Positions 34,060-46,000 of a stretch of 64,000 nt of DNA are shown here, in pieces. Origin of the DNA: Siphonodentalium dalli (lineage: Eukaryota; Mollusca; Scaphopoda; Gadilida; Siphonodentaliidae); assembly GCA_032622095.1 (NCBI GenBank), contig CP136061.1, positions 236,669,815-236,733,814 on the forward strand, written 5' to 3'. A model generated the notes under the pieces. The model made no database searches. It had not been told where the DNA came from and saw only the letters and a program-made list of their open reading frames with translations. Each line of letters begins with the position of its first letter. Within the stretch, counting starts at the first letter, position 1. The translations under genes were made by a program, and so were the position numbers.

Positions 34060-37000
34060 GTATGTATAATAATAAAGATAACATTAACTTTACTGATGTT
34101 GGTGTATATATGGAAATGTATAAATTTATGATGTGCACTAGGATTTTCCCTAGGCTGGTTAGAAGTCCGGCAACCCTCGGTCCCATCTTGAATAATCACT
34201 TCATATTGAGTCCTAGAATAGCAATTTGTTTGCCTGACACCCAGCCCATCATGGGAGATCAAAGACTGGATAACAATGAGTAGTACAACTGGGATATCAT
34301 GCTTTGTCGTGAATGTCATACAGACTTGATAGATTGATAGATGCCCAGATGAAAACAATCACAAAATCCAAACTTTATAAGCAGATATAGAATTACATCT
34401 GAATTTCCCGCTTCCAGCATAACCGATTCACCCATCATGGCTTAGTGAACAGAAAACTATTGCGCATCCTACTGCACATCCATTCTGATCTAGTAACACA
34501 ATTTAGTTTTTCAGTGTGCATTATAAGCGACCTCTTCTGACCTCTTGGGTTATTTTCCCCCCATTTTCCTCAGCCTTAAGACTTAGAAATTGTTTGCAAT
34601 GTATTTTCCAGTCACAGATAGTTACCACTATGCTAACCTGTGTACCTGCGATTATGAGCTCGATCCAACTTTTTTTTATTGGAGTTATCACCCTTTTTCG
34701 ACTTGGAAATTTGTCGCAACATGCATAATTTTGTCCGAGCTTAAGAAAAAACAAATATGTTAATATGGCTAGTTTATACCACGATCGCCTATCTTACTAT
34801 ATAAATAAAGCCATCTGTTTAAATTTTACATTTAATCAACACCTGTTGATTAAACGTGTCTACTGTTGATTTAACTTTGCAGAGTGGATTAAACTTTCTC
34901 CATACAATTTGAACGGAAAATTGTTTATCCATCGCACTGTAAAGATCGTGGCATAAACTTCGCAGAGTGGACTAAACTTTCTCCATACAATTTGAACGGA
35001 AAAGTGTTTATCCATCGCATTGTAAAGATCGTGGCATAAACAAAATATACTCATAGTGTTTCTGAAAAACAAATTTAATCCACTCGTGGGATTGGCGATT
35101 TACACCACTCACTGAAGCTCGTGGTGTAAATCGCCAATCCCACAAGTGGATTAAATTTGTTATTCAGAAACACTATGCGTATATTCTATATTTAATGTAG
35201 CCATGTACCCAATTGTACTAGAATCATAATCACGATAATGGTTTTCTGCAGAAATGCTATATTTATATGATTCTCGAAAATTTGATAGATTTTAAATAGG
35301 GTCCTGCGAATTGGATATTTTGATCGAATATCGAATCGAATTCACGAAATCGAATCGAATATCGAATCGAATCATATCTGTGTGTTGCATTCTCAATTAG
35401 GTATGTTTTGTCAAAGATTAGATTATTTGTAAAACGTTCTATGAACTACATGCATGAAGTTCCATCAGAACTTATGTGGCGATAAACCGTCGTTTGATAT
35501 ACTATTAACTTCAATTTATAATTGTCAAGAAAACAAAGCAGATTAAAACGTCCATGCGGCCATCACAACGATTAATATATTACCACTAAACGGATTATCA
35601 AACTAAAATCACACGAAATTTCTACAGTTTGCATGTACATGCAAAATTGCAAATCGGCATTCGGAAACACCCGTTGTTATAAACTTGAAGACTCAACAAC
35701 AGTCGCAGTGTAGCCTCTTCGTGTATTGGTTGATGCTTCTTGAACAGATGATTCCATAGATGGGTCATTGTCCCAGATGCTTGCGATTTATACACCATGC
35801 ATGTTGCATTCATCACACGTGCCTGCAGCTTTATCATGTTTAAAATAAACATGAATGATGGATGACATTTTGTCCATTGTAAAAGAAAACTCCGAAACTG
35901 AAAGTCAACTTCAAAAGAGAACAGTGCCAAAATGCACTTCTCGACACCAGGAACATGTGTTGTTTACATTCTCACCCATATTACATAACGCGGAATCGAA
36001 TAGACGATGGATAACGCTATTGGTAGCCCAGTCTCATAGCTATTATAATTTACCGCGTTGTCGGTCCATTGGCTATCTGCTAGCTTTTGCTACCATTTTA
36101 AAGCTATATAATTCAGACGTATTTAGTCGTCCTATCGTGGCTAATTGTTGGCAATGTACAATAAGAATTATAATGTGCATATATACATAATTTTCTGGAA
36201 TTAAATGCCACAAACAGCTAAGATCGACATGTGTACTTGTCCTGAAACAGCCTACTTTTCCGTCATAGTATATTCAAAATTTCGAGTTGGCAATTTCGAC
36301 TCGAATTCGAATCGAATTTGACTTTCGAATCGAATCTCGAATCGAATATCGAATATTCGCAGGAGCCTAATTTTAAAGCCTGACTGGGACAGTCCCACCT
36401 ATAGCTACATTTTAAATTACCATTTATGTGTAACACCCTTGTGGTAAATTATTTACCGAATTTTCACCTTTCTGTGTGTGCTGCTGGCATGTGGAAGATA
36501 TTAAGTTATATGCACTAAAATTGTTATTTGTGCACATACAATAGCACATGGTTTTATATTTGCATGCGCAAGTGCTATTTAGCTCACGTCAGAATCAAAG
36601 ATCTGGATAATATAGAATCTTGATGTGTTCTACATTTTCAGAGATTATTGGAGTTTATCCTGGGTCGGAATATTACCATGGTGTTTTGGCATTGCTGGAC
36701 AGTCATCAAGATAAATATGGACATTACTATGCAATTGAAACATGGAACACAGAAACAATTGAATTCAAAATTATTGCGCGCAACCTTCCTCAGGATATAC
36801 TAGTAAATTATCCGACAGCTCCTCAGAATCTAATTACACCATATGGTGTTGTTCTGTATGAGAGGTGAGATTTATATCTTATCACTTTCCTTACTAAATA
36901 ATCATTGACAAGTAGTTAGTTACCTTATTAATCCTTTCCTTACTAAAAAATCATTGACGAGTAGTTACCTTATTAATCCGTTCCTTACTAAATACTATTT

Positions 37001-40000
37001 GATGAGTAGTTACCTTATTAACCCTTTCCAAATGCGGATCCAATGAGGGGACGCACCCCGGTGCACGTCCCCTATTTTTCCGCAGAGCAAGGAACTTTTG
37101 GGAGGTGTCCTGGCGCAATTTGTATCGGGGCACCCGAAGATTCCACACTGACTATTGCTAACATGCATGTAAATACAGCAGTTTATATGTTTTATAGTGC
37201 TGGGACGGTTGGGTTTTTTCCTAACTGGTTAACCACGGGCATTAACCTAATCATAACCGGTTAACCGCGAACATCATTACCCTAAGTACGAGATTGAATA
37301 CACTGGTCACTATATCGGCAAAACAAGTGTTTATAACGGGGACATGTCTCTATTCCGAAGGTTCGCTATTCCGAAGGTTCACTATTCCGAAGGTTCGCTA
37401 TTCCGAAGGTTCGCTATTCCGAAGGTTCACTATTCCGAAGGTTTTTGTTATTTTAAAGGTTAATTCTATATTCTAAAGTAGTGAGAGGGTTCTTTATCAC
37501 GAAGACTCGTTTTTGAAGGAATTAACTTAACACATTAAAACAATAAATGTGATTTTATTTTTCACGGGTTTCCTTGAGATTCAATGTCATTACGTATGAC
37601 GTTATTTCTCAATACATATTTACATCACGCAGCCAACACAATTGCTATGTGTCCATACCATTTAGTGTCATTACATATCATGACGTTATATCTCATTAAT
37701 CTTAGAGGCAAGAATATGCCAGCTAAAGGCGGATTATAACAGTGTGGCTATAACGCTGAATGAATACTGGAGTGCCATAACATACTGCATAGCAGAATAT
37801 CGCCGATTAGATGGATATGAGATGAACCTAAGTTCCCTAACTGCAATTGTGACTTTGTATTGACTTTAAATGCCAACTTAATTTTCGAGTCACCGATTAT
37901 TAGCTCAACTTACTTGTAAGTTTGAGCTATTGCCATGGGTTGGCATCCATCGTCCGTGTGTGCATCCGTCAAAACAATTTCCTTTGGCGCGGGCTACAGG
38001 TCGTATCTTTGGTCTGATCTTTATGAAATTTTTCGTGAATGTTGACATGTAGATGTGAACGAGTCATTTTGGAGTCATTCCGCAAAAAAACATGGCCGCT
38101 GGTGGCCATCTTACATTTCAAAATTCAATCCATTGGCACGGTCTACAGGTCGTACTGTTCGTCTGATCATCATGAAATTGGTCATGGATGTTAATATTGA
38201 CATGTAGATGGGAACGAGTCCATTTGGGGTCATTCGGCCAAAAAACATGGCCGCCAGTAGTCCAAGTCTTCTCGTACTAAAACCAGCTTGATTTTAGTCC
38301 GAGATCTCGCGCATAGCCTTCTTATGACACGAGTTAAGCGTTAATGACCCGCTCAAATAAAACCACAATTATATGAAATAAATCACAATTGCGACAATAA
38401 ACGGATATTTTCCGCAGAAGACATGCTATTTGATCTGAAACCCACATCAGTTGTGAATTGAAAGCGGTAATTTAATGCGAAAAGAGACATTTACCGCAAT
38501 GTTTACAAATTTTTAAAAGTATGCGAACTCAGTTGACCTCGCGAACTGTGTTCGGCATTTTCCGTTGAAAATATTCCGTAGATTACGCAAATTACGATGA
38601 ATTCTCCATTGTAATCGTAATTATGTGTGTCAATAAATAAAAAATAAATAGATTAATTAAACATTGAAGATATAAATGTTCTACATTAAATAAATTACGG
38701 GAATTACAACCCTCTCAACAGTTTAAAACAGTGTAAACACGAGCATTAGAATAAATAATATAGTGCTACATTTCACCCACATTTGGTTGACTTCCGCGAA
38801 ATTAAGATATATACTAAGCGAACAGAGCAATATACTGCTCTTGTTAAGCACACAAAAAATCAAACAAAATTTGTATAAATTTTGAACCTTAAGTTTGAAA
38901 AGTCCCACTAAAACGGAAGAACTATATTTCGAAACTATGTGATTCGGTTCTCTGATTATTTTATCAACACAAAAGTCAAAATGCACATGGATGAAAATCA
39001 CACGCATGGCAAGTCAGACACAATAAGAGTTCTAATTTGCTCCAATTTTGACAAGTTGCTTGCGAAAATTGTCAACAAAACTACCGTTCTGATCCTCCAT
39101 TATGTCATTAAGTTTTTAGTGCGGGAATTGTTCTCAAAGCACATAGGAAACTGGACTTTGGGGCAATCGGTTTTCGCCATTTTGTTCGGAAAACCCTGCG
39201 CTATATATAGAAACGGAAACTAGAATACCCAGAACAAACTCCGGATTATGCCGAAGTTATTCGGACCACTTCGGCTTTCAGTTAAAAACGTAAACAAACA
39301 GAGAAAAAAAGCGATGTTTGTGGCAATCAACCAGTATATTCTATGGGTAATTTAACATTAAAGTTAGATTATTATACACCATTATGACCATAAGATGTCA
39401 CTCTTTCCGATGTATATAGCATCACGTATTGATTTGCTAGGTAAATCGAGTAAAATACACAACAAATTCCCACCACTAACCTTGGGCGTAAGTCATGTCA
39501 TAAGAAACCATACGGGACGACCTCGGACTAAAATCCAGCATCTCGCCATACCAATATCTTAGCTGGTTTTAGTACGAGAAGACTTTGACTAGGCCGCCAG
39601 CTGCCATCTTGGATTTTACTCTTTGCATGACTAAATCCTTTGGCACAGGCTACAGGTCGTACCTTTGGTCAGATCATTATGAGATTTGTCATGGCTGTTG
39701 ATATTGATATGTAGATGGGAATGAGTCATTTTGGGGTCATTCGGACAAAAAACATGGCCGCTGGTGGCCATCTTGGATTTCAAAATTCAATCCATTGGCG
39801 CGGGCTACAGGTCGTACTGTTCGTCTGATCATCATGAAATTTGTCGTGGATGTTAATATTGATCCCGGGATATAGAAACTGAACAGAAGGGAAATTCTCT
39901 AAAAACAATGTTAATTTGAGATTATAGATACTTCCCATAAGATGAGGCCTAAATAGAATGAGATCCCAGAAGGCGAATTTGGTGATGCTAACCCACTGTG

Positions 40001-43000
40001 CAGGATATCATCACTAAATTAACTTTCTGGGGACCTCATTCTGCAAATGTCAGACACAGTATAGCCAGACTTGCTTAACACGTTCACTGCCGAAAACCCA
40101 TTGGTAATTCCATCCCGTATGCCAACATGGGATTGCATGTTTTTCCGATAGTAGTTACTATTTGACGTATGTATGAGTGATAGTTCCACCAATATCGGGT
40201 TATATGATGCTGAAACATGTCACAAGGCTACTACGAGATAACTCGTAGTCGGCAACTGGGATGGAATTTACCAGTGTTTCATCGCTGGTGCCAGCTACGA
40301 GTTATTTGTATAAGTCACGATACATGAATTTATATATACAAACTTGTGCACTCATTACCAGGGAACTGAACTTGCATGCATGGTAAACAAGCCACAGGTA
40401 TTCGCTTCTGCCTATACTTGATGTAGGGGTGGCTCGAGCTTCCAACAGGCTCTACTCACTAGATTCGTATTCGTCCACTCTCAGAATGTAACCATGCAGT
40501 TATAAAACCAGTTGAGTAAGTTCGAGATGTGTGATAAACATAGAAACAGAGCTGATAATCAGATTAGTTAGAATTTAGAAATTAGCGAACTCAAGCATGG
40601 TTCTGATTTCTAACTAATCTCAAGATACATTTAAGTGTTGTTCTATTATATAGTATATAGCCAAAATTGGATATTTGGCGGACCTTGCAGTGGTTTGCAC
40701 CCACCCCTCAAACACTGGGGTGTATTATCAGTACAGGTTTATATAGCTTCAAGTGAGACCAGAAAACTGTAGAGTAGGGTCCTGCGAATTGGAGATTTTG
40801 ATCGAATCGAATATCGAATCGAGTCTACGTAATCGAATCGAATATCGAATCGAATCATACCTGTGTGTTGCATTCTCAATTAGGCATTTAATGTCAATGA
40901 TTAGACGATTTGAGAAACGTTCTAGGAACTTCCATGAAATTCCATCATAACTTGTGTGGCGATCAACCGTCGTTCCCGATACTATTAACTTCAATTGAGA
41001 ATTGTTGAGAAAAAAAAAACAGATTAAAACGTCCATGTGGTCGTAACGGCGATTAGATATATAACCACTAAACATATTATCGGAATTAAAATCACGCGCA
41101 ATTTGTAGAGTTTGCATGTACATGCACAATTGCAAATCGGCACTCGGAAACACCCGTTTTTATAAACTTGAAGATGCAACAACAGTCGCAGGGTAGCCTG
41201 TTTATGTAGTGCTCTGGATGCTTAGATGTCTTGTTGTCCCAGATGCTTGCGATTTATATACCATGTTGCATTCATCACATGTGTAAGTTTCTGCACTACA
41301 TGCAGCTTTTATCATGTTTAAAATAAACATGTATAACGGACGACAAATTGTCAAGTTTCAAGGAACGCTCCGAAACTGAAAGTCAACACCGTTACACGCA
41401 CTCTTCGACGCTGGGAGCACGTGTTGTTTACATTCTCGGCGATATTATACAGAAAGAATGTTGAATGCGGAGGATGGGAAAGTTACATTTATTTTATTGT
41501 TAAATACACTTAATAAGTAACTTCATTTGGTCGTAAAATATATCAACATACCATGCATAAAATCATCTGGCCAATATCCATTTGCATTCATACTTCGTTC
41601 GAACGACAAATCACTAGAAAAGGGGTTAGCGGTGTACTCCATTTGTACCTCGTGTGCGCGGTTTTAGACAAAACAGAAAAAGTTGCGTGCGGCGATCTGA
41701 ATAAACTGATGTTTTTGTTGTACAATTTGAAAAAGTAGATTTACACCACAAAACTGGATTGAGATATCCATGGTAACTCGAGTAATGACCAATCTGGACA
41801 ATGCTTTTAAGCATCTCATCACTATTATAATTTACGCGTGTCGTCGGTCCATCAGCGATCTCTGAGCTTATGGCTACCATGTTCAAAGCTAGAATTCACT
41901 TGTATTTAGTCGTCCTATAGTGGCTAATTACTGGCTATACTTATTAGCTCAACTTTACTTTGTAAAGTTTGAGCTATTGCCATGGCTTTGTCGTCCGTCG
42001 TCCGTGTGTACGTGTGTGCGTGTGTACGTGTGTACGTAAGGCGTCAACAATGCAGTCTACAGGTCGTACCTTTGGTCGGATCATTATGAAATTTGTCATA
42101 GCTGTTGACATCAACATTTAGACCAGAATGATTAATTTTGGGGTCATTCGGTAAAAAAACATGGCCGCCAGTGGCCATCTTGCATTTCAAAATTAAATCC
42201 ATTAGCACGGGCTACAGGGCGTACTGTTTGTCTGATCGTCATGAAATTTGTCATGGATGTTAATATTGACATGTAGATGGGAACGAGTAATTTTGGGGTC
42301 ATTTGGCCAAAAAACATGGCCGCCAGCAGGCATCTTTGATTTCACTCTTTGTATGACTAAATCCTTTAGCACGGGCTACAGGTCGTACCTTTAGTCCGAT
42401 CATCATAAAATTTGTCATGGCTGTTGAAATTGGAATGTAGATGGGAACGAGTCATTTTGGGGTCATTCGGACAAAAAACATGGCCGCCAGCGGCCATCTT
42501 GGATTTCAAAATTCAATCCATTAGCACGGGCCACAGGTCGTACTGTTCGTCTGATCATCATGAAATTTGTCATGGATGTTAATATTGACATGTAGATGGG
42601 AACGAGTAATTTTGGGGTCATTCGGCCAAAAAACATGGCGGCCAGCAGCCATCTTGGATTTTACTCTTTGTATGACTAAATTCTTTAGCACGGGCTACAG
42701 GTCGTACCTTTAGTCTGATCATCATCAAATTTGTCATGGATGTTAATATTGACATGTAGATGGGAACGAGTAATTTTGGGGTCATTCGGCCAAAAAACAT
42801 GGCCGCCAGCAGCCATCTTGGATTTTACTCTTTGTATGACTAAATCCTTTAGCACGGGCTACAGGTCCTACTTTTAGTCTGATCATCATAAAATTTGTCA
42901 TGGCTGTTGAAATTGGAATGTAAATGGGAACGAGTAATTTTGGGGTCATTCGGCAGAAAAACATGGCCGCCAGCAGCCATCTTTGATTTTACTCTTTGTA

Positions 43001-46000
43001 TGACTAAATCCTTTAGCACGGGCTACAGGTCGTACATTTAGTCTGATCATCATAAAATTTGTCATGGCTGTTGAAATTGGAATGTAAATGGGAACGAGTC
43101 ATTTTGGGGTCATTCGGACAAAAAACATGGCCGCCAGTGGCCATCTTGGATTTCAAAATTTAATCCATTAGCATGGGCCACAGGTCGTACTGTTTGTCTG
43201 ATCATCATGAAATTTGTCATGGTTGTTAATATTGGATTTTACTCTTTGTATGACTAAATTCTTTAGCATGGGCTACAGGGCGTACCTTTAGTCTGATCGT
43301 CATAAAATTTGTCATAGATGTTAATAATGACATGTAGATGGGAACGAGTCAGTTTGGTGTCATTCCGCCAAAAAACATGGCCGCCAGCAGCCATCTTGGA
43401 TTTTACTTTTCTTTTCATGTCTATAAAAAAGTATTAGACATTCAACTTTCCACATTCCTAATCGCTCCATTGACTGTAATACATTAAATTATTCCCTTTC
43501 CAAGTTGAGCTACAGTGTCATTGACACTTTCATATGTAATAGCATGCGAACATTCGCAATGTACAATAAGAATTATAAGGTGCATATATTCATAATTTTC
43601 GGGAATTATATGGCACAGAAACAGCGAAGATCGACGTATGCACTTGTCTGTAAACAGCTTACTTTTTTGTCAGTGTATATTCGAAATTTTGAGTTGGAAA
43701 TTTCTAATCGAATTCGAATCGAATTTGACTTTTGAATCGAATATTGAATATTCTCAGGACCCTACTCTAGAGCTAACTGGATACTGATCTATGCAACGAA
43801 AACCCTCTATAATGTCCAGCAAAGGTCTATTTGCACATGTCTACCATGGGTGAGTGATGTACGGAAGAGATCATAATGAATTGGAGTGTCCTTGCAAGAT
43901 TTAAAACGGCACCCCATCCCTTTATTGGGGTGCAGAAAGCGTTGTATCTGAAGCCATTCTAATTATACATATACAATCGACCAATGGGATCGTTGGGTAT
44001 GTATTTGCACGTAAACTGACGTTGCTTCTGGTTTCTGTTATTATTTATGTGGTATAGACATCACTACAAGTTAACTCGTAGTAGCAGTCCCCATGGAACC
44101 GTTTACTACGAGTTAACTCGTAGTGGCAGCGAATGTGTTAAGAATGACCCATGATGTCTATATAATAAGTTGTGACTTGTGATATGTGAGTCTTCTGATG
44201 TATGTTTTTGACAGTCCTGAAAATAGGGTGCCAGACATTTGCAGAATGAGATCCCCAGACAGTGAATTTAGAGTCGCTACCCGGCATCTGCTATGTGAGA
44301 CCTAAACACAGATTTAAGTTCCCAGATGGTGAAGATGGTGATGTGCAACCATTGGGCACCTTGAATATGCATTGTGTCATCTGCCAATTTGGAGATATAG
44401 AAAACTAAACTGAAAAAGAAAAATAATCTTTCTAAAGTAACTAATAGAGATACTTTCCAGAGAAGATGAGGCCTGAGCAGAATCAGGTCCCCAGAAGGTG
44501 AATTTAGTGATTGATGCTAGCCCACAGCCCACTGTGTGGGGTAGCGTCAATAAACTACCCTCTAGGGACCCCATTCTGCAAATGTCGGCACCATATTTTG
44601 AGGCCTGGTTCTTTATACAGTAATGCCCTAATTAATCGACTTCTTGACCACAGCAGAATTATGGGTAACTTTTCAGGATTTAGTCAGAAATATGGCTTGT
44701 TGCCATTTGTCGGAAAGCTCTCGGGTGAGAGCTTTCCGATGAATGGCAACAAGCCATATTTCCGACTAAATCCTGAAAAGTTACCCATAATGGCATTTGT
44801 GCATAAACATTATTGATGCGGACCGGACCGCTTTGGACCGGTCCGGTCCGCGGTCCAGGGGTGGACCGCAGTCCGGTCCAGACCGGTTGTCACTGGACCG
44901 GACCGGACCGCTTTTTGCCACCGGTCCGGTACTCCCCGGTCCGGTCCACTATTTTACTTCAGTTATAATAAACTATCACGAATATTATTGCGTATTTGCC
45001 GTCATATCAATTAGCAACGATGTATTGACGCATTGAAGTGGTTAATATCTATTAAACATTTGATGTCACGAAAACAATGTATAGATGTACATTGTACATG
45101 TCACTTTCCTTATAATGAAAGTGCCAGTGTGGGCTGCCGCCTGATTTGATGTCCAACACTATGTAGCACCCTACCAATGCGACAAATATGCAACTGAATG
45201 AGTATGGAACTATTTGTCATAAACAGTGTAACATGGCATAAACTAATCAATTTGGATGGATATCGAATTGAGTATTCTATTGTTTTTCACAGTTATAATT
45301 ATCAAAGAAACATCAGCCATCACAATCTCCAAGACTCCAATATTAATGTAGTAGTCATATTAGTACACATTTGTACAATTGTCATCAGTATAGCTATTTC
45401 GTTTAAATTTCAATTTAATGAAAATAAGTATGATACGAATCATGCATACGATCAGTTGATTGCCATGTTAGATTGGTTATAACACATTATGGCCCTAGCT
45501 ATAGCTATATATCTGCCCAATACATTTAATTAGTGCATGTTCGCATTATTAGAGACACTATTATCGTGCATCGTTCCCAGTATATCTCACCAGAGACAGA
45601 CAATGATGCATACAATCGGCAAACAATGTAAGTTTTAACATGCATGGACTCATTTCAATGCACTGAACTCTAGTAACCTTATAGTTTGTACTATACAGAG
45701 TAAAAACTTTTAGAAAACAGAATTCATTAACATATAGCCTATTATAGGTGGACCGGACCGTTTTGGACTGGTCCAGGCATGTGTACTGGACCGGAATGGC
45801 CTGGACCGGACCGGACTGGACCGCCTTGGCAGTGGACCGGACCACCCATGTGGTCCGGTACGATCCGCATCACTAATAAACATGTGTTGGTATAACAGGC
45901 CTGCCTGTATATAAATTAAGGTGATCTTATTACACCCTCCTACCATTAAATTGTTACGTGATTTATGCATACCTTTTGTGATCACATAAGCATTAAGTGC

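Noticed and set aside
33957-34283. Full 108-aa plus-strand frame as a single-exon gene
   Set aside because: After the donor at 34059 the frame is not protein-like; the opposite strand is equally open. Only the first 34 codons fit the spliced model.
37350-37443. CRISPR-like regular repeats
   Set aside because: Units are contiguous without spacers, and the window is clearly eukaryotic.
38723-39223. Two ~94-aa frames inside the 38258-39591 element as a transposase
   Set aside because: Short, on opposite strands, without a recognisable transposase motif.
42618-42964. Repeated ~60-aa minus-strand frames (also 51357-51572 and 52091-52273; plus-strand equivalents at 58313 and 59973)
   Set aside because: They are by-products of array units with few stops; the same peptide recurs with each unit and frameshifts freely.
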